A stretch of 64,000 nt of DNA from JAWLFI01 sp964626595 (GCA_964626595.1 CAZVFU010000003.1:10536-74535), one strand, 5' to 3'; counted from the stretch's first letter, positions 1 through 9,371 are shown. Translations and numbers: made by a program. Notes: generated by a model from the sequence alone, not told the origin.

Positions 1-1116
1 GCCGATAAAGTACACGATTTTGTTTGGGCAGCAGACCCCGATTACAAGCATGATACTTATCGGGCAGATTGCGGAATAGACGTCCATTATTTCTATCAGC
101 CCGACACGGCCTACGCCGAAAAGTGGAAACGACTTCCCCAGGTCATGAATCGAGTTTTTACATATGCCAATGAGCATTTTGGCCCCTATCCCTATCCCAC
201 CTACTCCTTTATTCAGGGCGGTGATGGAGGGATGGAGTATCCTATGGCAACGCTCATTACCGGCGATCGGTCTTTCCCCTCACTGGTAGGCGTATCCGTT
301 CACGAACTTATGCACTCCTGGTATCAGGGCGTCGTCGCTACTGATGAAGGTCAATATGCCTGGATGGACGAAGGTATGACAACCTACGCCTCTGCTGAAA
401 TCATGAATTTCCTGAGAGAAGAAGGATTAATTCCGGGCGCCCCAAGTGAAGATCCTCATATGCGCCGCATCGCAGGGCATAATCGCTTAATGCAGTCCAA
501 TATCGCTGAACCTTTGAGTACCCCGGCAGACCACTTTAATACGAACACCGCCTACGGCATTATTAGCTACACCTCAGGAGCTATGGTTGTTCATCAGTTG
601 GGCTACATTATCGGAGAACAGGCTCGCGATGAGGGTTTGCTGGAATATTATAATCGGTGGAAATTTAAGCATCCCACGCCACGGGACCTTTTTCGTAGTA
701 TGGAGCGCGCCTCCGGTATTGAATTACATTGGTATTATCAATACATTCAGTTGATGTCGACCAAAAATGTGAATTATAGCATAGATACCCTCATGCAGGC
801 GGAACGAGGAGCTCAGCTTTCTCTTTCCAATCAGGGGCTTCGGCCGATGCCCCTGGATATCGTCATTCTGACCAGCGATGAAAAGAAACATATGGTTCAT
901 ATCCCGCTTCGGGTCATGCGCGGACATAAAGATTTGGAAGAACTTGGCTATGACAGTCATCAAGCGGCAAAGCCCTGGCCCTGGACGCATCCCACCTATG
1001 ATATTATTTTACCCTTTCCCGTTGAAGAAATTGAGAAAATTGAAATCGACCCTTCCCGTCGCCTCGGAGATATAGACCGCGATGATAATATATGGCCGAT
1101 ACCTCAGGAGGAATAG
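1..1116 (+). CDS. M1-family metallopeptidase, C-terminal part (5' end outside window)
   Basis: The reading frame is open from base 1, so the start lies upstream and 371 residues are visible. The gluzincin zinc site is clear: HELMH at in-window residues 101-105 and the third ligand Glu124 (motif WMDEG), giving the HEXXH-x18-E spacing of M1 aminopeptidases. An upstream GGDGGMEYP stretch corresponds to the substrate-binding GxMEN-type loop, here GGMEYP. Such proteins trim N-terminal residues from peptides; in Bacteroidota they are usually exported, but the signal peptide would be outside the window. The stop codon TAG shares its G with the first base of a GC-rich repeat element. Family assignment is firm; substrate preference is unknown. 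Confidence 0.93.
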   Translation, partial: ADKVHDFVWAADPDYKHDTYRADCGIDVHYFYQPDTAYAEKWKRLPQVMNRVFTYANEHFGPYPYPTYSFIQGGDGGMEYPMATLITGDRSFPSLVGVSVHELMHSWYQGVVATDEGQYAWMDEGMTTYASAEIMNFLREEGLIPGAPSEDPHMRRIAGHNRLMQSNIAEPLSTPADHFNTNTAYGIISYTSGAMVVHQLGYIIGEQARDEGLLEYYNRWKFKHPTPRDLFRSMERASGIELHWYYQYIQLMSTKNVNYSIDTLMQAERGAQLSLSNQGLRPMPLDIVILTSDEKKHMVHIPLRVMRGHKDLEELGYDSHQAAKPWPWTHPTYDIILPFPVEEIEKIEIDPSRRLGDIDRDDNIWPIPQEE

Positions 1117-1269
1117 GGCGTGCCCCCCACAAGTGGGGGTCGCTACGGTCGGGTGCTCGCTATTCGCTCGGCTCCCGCGCGCCATACAGGATGGCTTGCG
1201 GGATCTCCCGGTCGCCTGCCGACGCCGCTGGCTTCGGCGGCTCGGGGCCACCCTTCCATCGCTCACGCG
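1116..1269 (+). repeat. GC-rich hairpin element, copy A
   Basis: It starts GGGCGTGCC directly at the aminopeptidase stop codon and ends CGCTCACGCG. Internal hairpins: CCCCCAC/GTGGGGG with an AA loop (1124-1139), an arm pair around GCCAT/ATGGC with outer CCCGC/GCGGG, and CCGACGCCGC/GGCGGCTCGG near 1230-1250 (imperfect). It is far richer in GC than its flanks. The start, a GGTCGGG core and the end match the other five copies in this window. Short ORFs through it are artefacts of base composition. Confidence 0.8.
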
Positions 1270-1329
1270 AAAATATTCTGAAAGGACCACAAATGGAATG
1301 AGGATACTAAAATTAGGAAAAGAATGGCC

Positions 1330-1992
1330 TTAAGTCAGCTGCAATAATCCATCCTGCATGGTTAATGTTCGATTGCCGAGTCTGGCCAAATCCGGGTTGT
1401 GAGTTACGATAACGAAAGTTTGATTTAAGTCATTACGCAATTTGAGAATGAGCTGATGCAACTCTTCTGACGTTTCTTCATCGAGATTTCCAGTAGGTTC
1501 GTCGGCAAACACAATATCTGGCTGATTGATGAGCGCCCGGGCAATGGCGACGCGTTGTTGTTCCCCCCCGGAAAGTTGGCCGGGGCGATGGTTTGCACGG
1601 TCTGTAAGACCTAAAAGGCCTAACAACTCTTCGGCTCGGTTGCGCGCTTCTTCAGAAGTCGTATAGATCAGAGCTGGCAACATGATATTTTCAATAGCCG
1701 AAAATTCTTGTAAAAGATTATGAAACTGAAACACAAACCCCATATGCTGGTTTCTGAATTTTGACAGAGCCTTTTCCTTGAATTTGAAGGGGAATTCAGA
1801 TCGTATTTCAACCGTTCCAGAATCTGGCTTTTGTAAGGTGCCGAGAACGTGAAGCAAGGTTGATTTCCCACTTCCAGATTTTCCAATGATAGACAAAATC
1901 TCTCCAGCTTCTACCGTGAGGTCAATGCCTTTTAGCACTTCCAGCTTATTGTAAGCCTTTTTTATTCCGGTCCCTTTGAGTATGATAGACAC
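1330..1992 (-). CDS. lolD: LolD-like ABC transporter ATPase
   Basis: This is a 220-residue stand-alone ATPase of the MacB/LolD type. Walker A GKSGSGKST is at residues 37-45, the Q-loop is in FVFQFHN, the signature is LSGGEQQR, and Walker B runs into ADEPTGNLDEET, the form typical of LolD and MacB. LolD powers release of lipoproteins from the inner membrane together with LolC/LolE permeases. No permease is adjacent; a LolE/FtsX-like permease lies far away at 40363-41628, so pairing with it is only an inference. It could equally serve a MacB-type exporter. The gene is convergent with the M1 peptidase, with repeat element A between them. Confidence 0.85.
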   Translation of the reverse strand: MSIILKGTGIKKAYNKLEVLKGIDLTVEAGEILSIIGKSGSGKSTLLHVLGTLQKPDSGTVEIRSEFPFKFKEKALSKFRNQHMGFVFQFHNLLQEFSAIENIMLPALIYTTSEEARNRAEELLGLLGLTDRANHRPGQLSGGEQQRVAIARALINQPDIVFADEPTGNLDEETSEELHQLILKLRNDLNQTFVIVTHNPDLARLGNRTLTMQDGLLQLT

Positions 1993-2309
1993 AATTATTG
2001 TTTAGGATTGCAAAGTACTAAATTTTATACAGCTTTTTCAAGTGCAATGGGCATACCAACAGGGCTCGATTCGAGTTATTAAGGGATCGATTGTCAGGCT
2101 CATTTTGTCAGGCCTCTCATATCTGAACACCTTAAAACCTCATAGTTAGAAAGTATAAAAGAAATACCACCCAACCCCAAAACACGATTGTCACGTATAT
2201 AATTATATAAAATGAACCTAAACTGTCATTTATAGTCATTATTTTTGGCGTGGCATAATGAATGAAAGGTGAGATTAGTTTATTTACTATCTGACTTCCA
2301 ATTTAATCT
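1993..2309. other. Intergenic region between divergent genes, nothing recognised
   Basis: This 317-base AT-rich stretch separates the LolD-like gene (minus) from the first glycosyltransferase (plus). I see no ORF with coding character, no tRNA-like fold and no strong hairpin. TTGTCAGGC occurs twice within about 20 bases near 2091-2115. Promoters for both genes should lie here, but no clean TAnnTTTG box was found. Confidence 0.5.
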
Positions 2310-3554
2310 ATGAGATTACTTCAAATCACGAAAAAATTCCCCTATCCTTTACACGACGGGGAAAGTATAGCTGTCACGAACTTGTCTCGCGCTCTGGTTC
2401 AATTGGGATGGGAAGTCGATCTCATTGCTATGAATACCAGCAAGCACCCGTTTCACGGGAAAGATAAACCCGATGCACTTAATCATTATGGAAAGGTTGT
2501 TCACGTATCCATCGATAATGAAGTGACTTGGAAAGGAGCTCTTTTACATCTGTTAAAGGGCAAGTCATACCAAGCTGAACGGTTCATCGATTTTGAGTTT
2601 GAGCAGAAATTAGGGCAGATGCTTCGCAGTGAGAACTATGATGTAGTCCAATTGGAATCATTTTACCTTTCGCCTTACATCGATGCGATTCGAAGATACT
2701 CTCACGCCCACGTTTCCATGAGAGCTCATAATATCGAACACCTGATATGGAAGCGTCTGGCTGAAAATACAGGCTGGGGATTGAAAAGATGGTATCTAAA
2801 CCGTATATCTAAAGAGTTAGAGCAATTGGAATCCTCATTTTTTTCCTCTTATGATTCGATTTTGGCTATTTCAGACTGTGATGAAAAGAAATTCTCCCAA
2901 CTAGGCTTTTCAGGACTGATGAAAACGATACCTATAGGTTTGGATACCCAAAACTATGATCGCGTTTCCATTGAAGAATCAAAGGATATGGGCTTTATAG
3001 GTACATTGGATTGGCGTCCAAACGAGCAGGGACTTCGATGGTTCCTCGATGAAGTTTGGAGCCAGTGTCTAAACTTTATAGGGCCTTCACGCCTTAATGT
3101 AGCCGGACGGGGAGCATCAGCAGCTCTCAGAGGAAAACTGGAATCTACACCCTATTGCACTTTTCACGGTGCCGTACCATGCGCAGATCAATTTCTACAG
3201 CAGAATTCGATTATGATTGTACCTCTACTTTCCGGTTCCGGAATGAGAGTGAAAATCATAGAAGGTATGGCCAAGGGGATGCTCGTCATTACCACTCGCT
3301 TAGGTCTGGAAGGTATTCCCGCTCAACATGGAAAGGAAGTTTTAATTGCGGATTCCCCTAAAGAATTTGCAGCCTGCATCCAACAGGCTCTTAATGAGCC
3401 TCAAAAAGTAAAGGCCATTCAAAAGAATGCAATATCTTTTGTTGGAGAGAAATTCGATATGCTGCTTCAGGGACAAAGACTGCACGAATTTTACTGCGAA
3501 AACTTACCCATTAGCGATAAGAAGCAACAATCAATGATTACCTTTGACGCCTAA
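2310..3554 (+). CDS. Glycosyltransferase, GT4-like (GT-B fold)
   Basis: The 414-residue protein has the N-terminal GT-B pattern (LQITKKFPYPLHDGES, the acceptor-side loop) and the C-terminal donor-binding pattern SGSGMRVKIIEGMAKG followed by VITT. It should move a sugar from a nucleotide donor to a cell-surface acceptor such as lipopolysaccharide or exopolysaccharide; the sugar cannot be read from sequence. The next gene begins 18 bases downstream and encodes a second glycosyltransferase of similar architecture, so the two probably work on one glycan. The start is an ATG with an AT-rich leader and no Shine-Dalgarno sequence, as is usual in this phylum. Confidence 0.88.
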   Translation: MRLLQITKKFPYPLHDGESIAVTNLSRALVQLGWEVDLIAMNTSKHPFHGKDKPDALNHYGKVVHVSIDNEVTWKGALLHLLKGKSYQAERFIDFEFEQKLGQMLRSENYDVVQLESFYLSPYIDAIRRYSHAHVSMRAHNIEHLIWKRLAENTGWGLKRWYLNRISKELEQLESSFFSSYDSILAISDCDEKKFSQLGFSGLMKTIPIGLDTQNYDRVSIEESKDMGFIGTLDWRPNEQGLRWFLDEVWSQCLNFIGPSRLNVAGRGASAALRGKLESTPYCTFHGAVPCADQFLQQNSIMIVPLLSGSGMRVKIIEGMAKGMLVITTRLGLEGIPAQHGKEVLIADSPKEFAACIQQALNEPQKVKAIQKNAISFVGEKFDMLLQGQRLHEFYCENLPISDKKQQSMITFDA

Positions 3555-3572
3555 CAAAAATATTGTCTTCAG

Positions 3573-4781
3573 GTGCGTAAATTATGGGTATTTACTTCTC
3601 GTTTTCCCTACCCCATTGAGAAAGGAGATAAGCTCAGGCTGTATTTTCAGTTAATTGAACTTAGCGAACATTTTGATATTACTCTCTTTACTTTGGCTGA
3701 TGTAGAACCTGAAGCAGACCAAAAATTAGAACTCGAAAAATATTGTTCGGAGATCGTCTATGTCCGACTGTCTTTGTGGGCTCGACTTTACCAGACCTTT
3801 TTAGCTTTCACCCGAAAACAACCACTTCAGGTCGGCTTCTTCCGCTCCTTAACCCTACAGCACAACATCAATCGAAGGTTTATCGAAAACCCGCCGGATT
3901 TGATTTATTGCCATTTGATTCGGATGACTGAATATGTCCGCCACTTACCCGTGCCAAAGGTGTTAGATTATATGGACGCTTTTTCACTTGGTATGTACCG
4001 GGCTTCGGCCAACAGCAAGAACTTGTTTTGGAAATCTATTTATCGAATTGAAGCTGCCTTGTGTGCTCATTACGAGCGTTTTGTTTTTCCCGAGTTTGAA
4101 GGAAGTACTATTATTTCGAATCAAGACCAACAGTCATTAGAAATTCTACAAGCTGATCGAGTAACTGTTGTTTCAAATGGTATTGATATCGATCAGTTTT
4201 ATTTTGAGGAAGAGTTAGAGCAAAAAGAACAAATTTTATTTATTGGCAATTTGGGATATGCGCCTAACGTGCGCGCTGCACAATATCTCGTATATGAAAT
4301 AATGCCGCGACTATGGGAAAAAAGGCCTGAAGCTCGCTTAGTTCTTGCGGGTGCCCGTCCTGCTCCCTGGCTAAAGCGACTTCGGGATCCGAGAATCGAA
4401 CTCTTGGGATGGGTGGAAAATATACGCGATGCCTACAGTATGGGGTCTGTCTTTGTAGCTCCTCTCTTTACGGGGAGTGGGATGCAAAATAAAATCCTTG
4501 AGGCTATGGCTGTGGGAGTTCCTTGTATTACAACAGAAATTGTAAATGACTCTATTTTAGCAAAACCCACACAAGAAATATTACTGGCCGAAAAAGCGGA
4601 TGATTTTGTAGAGCATATTATTCATCTTTTTGACAATGAAGTCTTTTTTAGAGAGCTTAGCGAAAATGGCAGGACTTTTATTGAATCTAATTTTCCGTGG
4701 GAAAAGGCAACTCAACCTTTGGTGAACTTGTTACACAAAATAATTCATACAGATAATATACACTCCTATGCAAAAAAATAA
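3573..4781 (+). CDS. Glycosyltransferase, GT4-like, GTG start
   Basis: This is a 402-residue GT-B protein starting at GTG (3573). The N-terminus FTSRFPYPIEKGDKLR and the C-terminal FTGSGMQNKILEAMAVG, with GVPCITT after it, resemble the TIGR03087/PEP-CTERM-associated branch of GT4 enzymes. It follows the first glycosyltransferase by 18 bases and overlaps the RibBA-like gene by 14 bases, so all three are probably one transcript. The two glycosyltransferases share layout but differ throughout, so the duplication is old if it is one. Donor and acceptor are unknown. Confidence 0.87.
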   Translation: MRKLWVFTSRFPYPIEKGDKLRLYFQLIELSEHFDITLFTLADVEPEADQKLELEKYCSEIVYVRLSLWARLYQTFLAFTRKQPLQVGFFRSLTLQHNINRRFIENPPDLIYCHLIRMTEYVRHLPVPKVLDYMDAFSLGMYRASANSKNLFWKSIYRIEAALCAHYERFVFPEFEGSTIISNQDQQSLEILQADRVTVVSNGIDIDQFYFEEELEQKEQILFIGNLGYAPNVRAAQYLVYEIMPRLWEKRPEARLVLAGARPAPWLKRLRDPRIELLGWVENIRDAYSMGSVFVAPLFTGSGMQNKILEAMAVGVPCITTEIVNDSILAKPTQEILLAEKADDFVEHIIHLFDNEVFFRELSENGRTFIESNFPWEKATQPLVNLLHKIIHTDNIHSYAKK

Positions 4782-5913
4782 GACGGATCGTCGTCAGATG
4801 CTTGATACTATAGATGAAGCGATTGCAGACTTGAAATCCGGCAAAGTTATTATAGTTGTCGATGATGAAGATCGAGAAAATGAGGGCGATTTTGTAGGAG
4901 CTGCTGAAGCAATCACTCCAGATATCATCAACTTTATGTCGAAAGAAGGTCGGGGGCTAATTTGTACCCCAATAGAAGAGGACCGGGCTAAAGAATTAGG
5001 TTTGAACCGGATGGTTAATAACAATACTGCCTTGCACGAAACCGCTTTCACAATATCCATCGATCTAAATGGCTACGGTTGTACCACGGGTATTTCAGCT
5101 TATGATAGATCACGTGGGATTAAGGCAATGACGGAAGAGAACATTACGGCATCCGACTTCGCCCGACCCGGGCACATATTCCCCCTTATAGCCAAACCCG
5201 GTGGAGTATTGAGAAGAACCGGACATACTGAAGCATCTGTAGATTTGGCTCGTTTAGCTGGATATTATCCCGCTGGGGTGCTTGTCGAAATCCTCAATGA
5301 AGATGGATCTATGGCGCGTCTTCCTCAGCTACGTAAAATTGCTGATAAATTTGATCTCAAAATCATTTCCATCGCAGACTTGGTCGCCTATCGCATGCAG
5401 CATGAACGAATTATCAGTGTTGCCCATGAGGCAGAGATTGAGACGAAATATGGAAAATTCAAAGTAAGGGCATATCGTCAGGACTCTACCGATGATATTC
5501 ACTTAGCCGTCTACACTGGCGATTGGAATGAATCCAATGAGCTTTTGGTACGTGTGCATAGTTCCACTGCCACTGGAGATATCCTTGGCTTTCTTTTTAA
5601 TGATTATGGGGAAACGATTACACGTAGCTTAAAAATGATTCAGGAAGAGGGTAGGGGAGTGTTACTCTTTATGCGGCACTCTGAGAAAAGTAATTTACTG
5701 ACCACTCTACAGACGATCGAGGAGGAGGGCAGTTTGAAGGCCCTGAAACGAAGTGGAGATCAACGAGACTTTGGCATCGGAGCACAAATACTTCGGGACT
5801 TAAAAGTCAAAAAAATTCGTCTGATAACAAGATCCCAACGTAAACGAATTGGTCTGATTGGATATGGGCTGGAGATCGTTCAGAATATCCCTCTTAATAT
5901 TGACGAAAGATAG
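4768..5913 (+). CDS. ribB: 3,4-dihydroxy-2-butanone-4-phosphate synthase fused to a degenerate GTP cyclohydrolase II domain (RibBX-like)
   Basis: There are 381 residues. The N-terminal half (about 8-205) is an intact RibB domain with DDEDRENEGD, the ARPGHIFPL stretch and GHTEASVDLARLAG, and should make the four-carbon riboflavin precursor from ribulose 5-phosphate. The C-terminal half (about 215-378) aligns with RibA, but where RibA has three zinc cysteines (ECLTGD then RCDCG) this protein has SSTATGD and FNDYG, and the catalytic RQEGRGIGL loop reads RHSEKSNLL. GTP cyclohydrolase activity is therefore probably absent, as in proteins called RibBX, and a separate RibA is expected elsewhere. It overlaps a glycosyltransferase by 14 bases, an odd partner. 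ribD lies at 27703-28758. Confidence 0.9.
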   Translation: MQKNKTDRRQMLDTIDEAIADLKSGKVIIVVDDEDRENEGDFVGAAEAITPDIINFMSKEGRGLICTPIEEDRAKELGLNRMVNNNTALHETAFTISIDLNGYGCTTGISAYDRSRGIKAMTEENITASDFARPGHIFPLIAKPGGVLRRTGHTEASVDLARLAGYYPAGVLVEILNEDGSMARLPQLRKIADKFDLKIISIADLVAYRMQHERIISVAHEAEIETKYGKFKVRAYRQDSTDDIHLAVYTGDWNESNELLVRVHSSTATGDILGFLFNDYGETITRSLKMIQEEGRGVLLFMRHSEKSNLLTTLQTIEEEGSLKALKRSGDQRDFGIGAQILRDLKVKKIRLITRSQRKRIGLIGYGLEIVQNIPLNIDER

Positions 5914-6034
5914 GATCTGTATTTGCAAACGAGTTTTTCTTCAATTTATCGGAGGAAAAGATAATTATAAGCTGACGAGCTTAGGCATTTCGAGAAAAAC
6001 AGCTCCATTCAGCTTACATTTTCATGGATCCAAA

Positions 6035-7117
6035 CTAAAAGGTTGGGCAGAGGTAGCTCTCGTTTGCGTAATTTCCAATGTAGATCAGAGATAATTCTAT
6101 CGCATTCCTGTTGGCTAGCTTTCCTCCGATTACATTAATGTCATAACTAATGCCCAACTTTACATCCTGTAGTTCAACTCCAGTCATGAGCACAACCGCG
6201 TTGGGTTGAAAACTTTCAATGTAGTTGTTCAGGCGCAAATAGCCACCAATCATAAAGTTGTTTCCTGAAACTCTGGCTAACTTATTTTTCCAATGACCAC
6301 CTATCACCGCTTCTTGAAAGGGGCCTTGGGTTAAAAAAGCGCCTCGGAGAGATAGAAAATGATCTGAATAAGAGTTTAGAGCAAAACCGTAGGCCACATC
6401 CGCAGCGTACCTTTGATAAATAGGGTTTTCCGGAAACTCAACGGTTGGATTATTGGAATTTCCATCCTGATAAAAGGATAAGTCTACCGGAATGACGTGA
6501 TCCATACTAAACCCTGCATTGAAGTGCGATGTAGATGTGGGTCGGGTAGAGAAATTTAATCCAATCGCTAAGTCTGGGTATGAAAAATTATTTCGAGGAA
6601 GAGTTTCATTGGTTGGTAGAATGAACTGGTCAATCCCATTAAACTCGTCCTGAAAGTTAATCTGTTCGTAGTTTACATTTTTTTGAGCTATACCAAACCG
6701 AAACCCAAAAGATAAATACGTTTTCTTTTTATTGTTTAAGTTCTTGTGGTAGGCTCCGGTAAGTGCTGCAAAAGTAGTTGTAAAATCCACAACATCCACT
6801 TGATCGCGAACGAAAACAATACCACCTGCAGCCGCATCTCTATTGATGGAGGATTTGGGGCCGATATCAAATCGAACATCTCCACTCGCGGTATAAGAAA
6901 CAAAAGTATTATCTGCAGCTCCTCTCCATTGATCTCTGTAAACTCCTGTTAGCCTGAAATTGCCATCATAGGCCCCTGTTAAGGCTGGATTAAAATATGA
7001 GGGGGCAGCATAATACTGTGAAAATCGTGGATCCTGAGCTTGAGCTTCACGGGGTGAAAAAAGACCCCAGGTCATCAAGCATGCCAACGTTAGAAGGGAG
7101 ATTGTATACCGACTCAT
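6035..7117 (-). CDS. PorP/SprF-family outer membrane protein (type IX secretion)
   Basis: The 360-residue protein has a signal peptide (about residues 1-27, ending AQAQ) and the family hallmark directly after it: DPRFSQYYAAPSYFNPALTG, then a run of alternating beta-barrel strands. PorP/SprF proteins are outer membrane components tied to the T9SS and gliding, often in many paralogues, each associated with a particular surface protein. Here it is the last gene of a minus-strand operon, six bases behind the cystathionine beta-synthase gene, without an adjacent large adhesin. Family call is firm; it is probably an accessory paralogue rather than the core PorP. Confidence 0.9.
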   Translation of the reverse strand: MSRYTISLLTLACLMTWGLFSPREAQAQDPRFSQYYAAPSYFNPALTGAYDGNFRLTGVYRDQWRGAADNTFVSYTASGDVRFDIGPKSSINRDAAAGGIVFVRDQVDVVDFTTTFAALTGAYHKNLNNKKKTYLSFGFRFGIAQKNVNYEQINFQDEFNGIDQFILPTNETLPRNNFSYPDLAIGLNFSTRPTSTSHFNAGFSMDHVIPVDLSFYQDGNSNNPTVEFPENPIYQRYAADVAYGFALNSYSDHFLSLRGAFLTQGPFQEAVIGGHWKNKLARVSGNNFMIGGYLRLNNYIESFQPNAVVLMTGVELQDVKLGISYDINVIGGKLANRNAIELSLIYIGNYANESYLCPTF

Positions 7118-7123
7118 AATTAT

Positions 7124-8482
7124 CTAAACGGCTTTGAGTATATCGTATTGCGACACCATATTAAATTGTCCGAACTGGTCTTTTGAAATCACAGAAAAAT
7201 TCTGGCCTTTTATCTTTTTCAGCACATCTTTTACTTTCGCGTCTCCGGGAAACTGAGGAATAGCGTCTTCCATGATTTTCGAAACAGTTGTAGAATATGC
7301 TGAGAGCCCTTCTGAAATAATATGGCTTAGTACCTGCTTTTCATAAACAGTACCTACTATTTGGTCACCTTCCATAACGGGCAATTGAGATATTTCTTTT
7401 TCTTTCATAATGGCCAAAACCTCATTTACGGTAGCTTCAGTATGAGTAGTGATCCATTCTCTATGTTCTTTTTTCTGCAAGACCTGTTCTAAAGTGATAT
7501 CCTCTTCTAGAAATCCCCGGTCTCTCATCCAATCATCATTATAAACCTTTCCAACATATCTACTGCCGTGATCGTGAAAAATAACTACTACGACATCGTC
7601 CTTTTTCAGTTGATCCTTGAGCTGAAGTACGCCTTTTACTGCGGAACCGGCACTGTACCCCATTAACAAGCCCTCTTCGCGAGCTAATTTTCGAGTGTAG
7701 ACCGCACCGTCTTTGTCTGATACCTTTTCAAAGTGATCAATCAGCGAAAAATCCACGTTTTTGGGAATAATATCTTCACCGATGCCTTCAGTAACATAAG
7801 GATATATTTCCTTTTCATCAAATTCACCAGTTTCGTGATATTTCTTAAACACAGAGCCATAAGTGTCTATCCCCCAAATTTTTATCTCTGGATTCTGCTC
7901 CTTGAGATACTTTGCTGTCCCAGATATCGTGCCTCCGGTGCCAACACCAACAACGAGATGGGTGATTTTCCCGTCTGTTTGCTCCCAAATTTCAGGCCCT
8001 GTGCTTTCATAATGTCCTAAACGATTGGCCAGATTATCATATTGGTTGAACCAAAATGAGTTTGGAATCTCCTTGCTCAATCGCTCTGCTACTGAATAGT
8101 AAGATCGCTCATCATCAGGGGTAACATTAGTAGGGCATACGATTACTTTTGCTCCCAACGCCCGCAATAAATCAAGTTTTTCTTTCGATTGCTTATCACT
8201 CGTGGTGAAAATACAGTCATAGCCACGAACAGTGGCTGCTAAGGCTAAGCCCATTCCCGTATTACCCGATGTGCACTCGATTATCGTTCCTCCGGCTTTG
8301 ATCTTTCCTTCTTTTTCTGCTACATCGAGCATTTTTAGAGCCATCCTGTCCTTTATGGAATGGCCAGGATTGAAGGTTTCGACTTTTGCCAATACTGTCG
8401 CAGGAACCTCTTTTACGAGTTTATTGAGTTGAACTAATGGGGTGTTCCCAATAGTTTCCAGTATATTTTTATAGTATTTCAT
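7124..8482 (-). CDS. Cystathionine beta-synthase (PLP fold plus CBS-domain pair)
   Basis: The 452-residue protein has a fold-type II PLP domain with the lysine in HSIKDRM (Lys44), the substrate loop TSGNTGMG and the phosphate cup GVGTGGTISG. Two CBS domains fill about residues 335-452. This matches cystathionine beta-synthase, which joins serine (or O-acetylserine) and homocysteine in transsulfuration; the CBS pair usually senses an adenosyl ligand. Classical cysteine synthase lacks the CBS pair and is shorter, which favours this call. Its start is one base from the stop of the LysM/RlpA-like gene upstream, and PorP/SprF follows by six bases, so the three are co-transcribed. Confidence 0.88.
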   Translation of the reverse strand: MKYYKNILETIGNTPLVQLNKLVKEVPATVLAKVETFNPGHSIKDRMALKMLDVAEKEGKIKAGGTIIECTSGNTGMGLALAATVRGYDCIFTTSDKQSKEKLDLLRALGAKVIVCPTNVTPDDERSYYSVAERLSKEIPNSFWFNQYDNLANRLGHYESTGPEIWEQTDGKITHLVVGVGTGGTISGTAKYLKEQNPEIKIWGIDTYGSVFKKYHETGEFDEKEIYPYVTEGIGEDIIPKNVDFSLIDHFEKVSDKDGAVYTRKLAREEGLLMGYSAGSAVKGVLQLKDQLKKDDVVVVIFHDHGSRYVGKVYNDDWMRDRGFLEEDITLEQVLQKKEHREWITTHTEATVNEVLAIMKEKEISQLPVMEGDQIVGTVYEKQVLSHIISEGLSAYSTTVSKIMEDAIPQFPGDAKVKDVLKKIKGQNFSVISKDQFGQFNMVSQYDILKAV

Positions 8483-8483
8483 C

Positions 8484-9371
8484 TTACAGTTTTCCAGTTC
8501 TTGTATTCTGCTGCAAATATCTTATTTTTACGAAGAAACGTGCGTCTTTAGCGCGTAATTCCTCGGCCGCTTCAAAACTTATTATTGTCATAATTTCCTT
8601 TGGATAGGAATTTTCAGGGATTTTGCCGATCACTTTAGCAAATACCTTTGTTCCAAACATGGGATTGACGATCTCAAGGTACGAACCAACATCTGCTGTT
8701 CGATGCAAAGCAAAGAACCCAGACTCGTTTTGCCCGGACTTATTCCAAAATGCAATACCTCTCTCTTCCTTTAGACTCCCTTTAGCCCTTCCCTCGTCGA
8801 ATTGCTTTTCTAAGTTTTCCTTTTCCAGACCATCAGATTTCATTTCTTCTGTAGTGATGGGATCATATAATCCGGATCGGGGAAACCAGCCTACACGCAA
8901 CATAGCTCCATTTGGTACATCCTTGGCTTCGATATCATTTCTACCCTCTATTGTGCTGACGTTGGTATCCAGTTTTTTTGATAGACTGTAAAGTGTCGTT
9001 TTATTTGACATTTCAACGTAGACCTTATTGTATTTTTTAAATATGGAGCGACCAAAAAAATTAGTTATAATATGTTGGGAGTCCAGTGGAATTCGAATTT
9101 GACTTCCCTCCAATAAAGGGCGTCCAGCTCGCAAATCGTTAATCCGAAGTGTTCTTTCCATATCAGATTGAAAAAAGTTAACCAAGCGGTAAATGGATTC
9201 ATAGGGTTTCACCGTATGAATAACACAGAGTCCGATATCAGTGTTTAATTCTAGAATTAAGCTATCAGACTTTTCCAAAATGGGCGGCGGGTCTGTCCAG
9301 CTGTACTCCTGAGCTGAAATCCCTAAACTGAATAAGAGCAAAAAAGGGAAACAGAGCCAATGCTTATTCAT
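8484..9371 (-). CDS. Exported LysM/RlpA-like cell-wall protein
   Basis: The 295-residue protein has a signal peptide (about 1-20, ending SLGISAQ). Two LysM-like segments follow: around residues 52-98 (HTVKPYESIYRLVNFFQSD... ending RIPLD) and around 115-165 (TTLYSLSKKLDTNVSTIEGR... ending MLRVG). The last 90 residues (GIAFWNKSG ... VFAKVIGKIPEN) look like the double-psi barrel of RlpA-type proteins. Such proteins bind peptidoglycan. It is the first gene of the operon with cystathionine beta-synthase and PorP/SprF. The domain calls are by pattern only, and enzymatic activity is doubtful because I could not place the catalytic Asp of lytic RlpA. Confidence 0.72.
   Translation of the reverse strand: MNKHWLCFPFLLLFSLGISAQEYSWTDPPPILEKSDSLILELNTDIGLCVIHTVKPYESIYRLVNFFQSDMERTLRINDLRAGRPLLEGSQIRIPLDSQHIITNFFGRSIFKKYNKVYVEMSNKTTLYSLSKKLDTNVSTIEGRNDIEAKDVPNGAMLRVGWFPRSGLYDPITTEEMKSDGLEKENLEKQFDEGRAKGSLKEERGIAFWNKSGQNESGFFALHRTADVGSYLEIVNPMFGTKVFAKVIGKIPENSYPKEIMTIISFEAAEELRAKDARFFVKIRYLQQNTRTGKL

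Noticed and set aside
1082..1333. Several short ORFs across repeat copy A
   Set aside because: They follow the GC-rich element in multiple frames, with no recognisable protein; base composition explains them.
5858..6094. 78-residue ORF between the RibBX-like and PorP/SprF genes
   Set aside because: It overlaps both real genes in other frames and has no coding-like composition.
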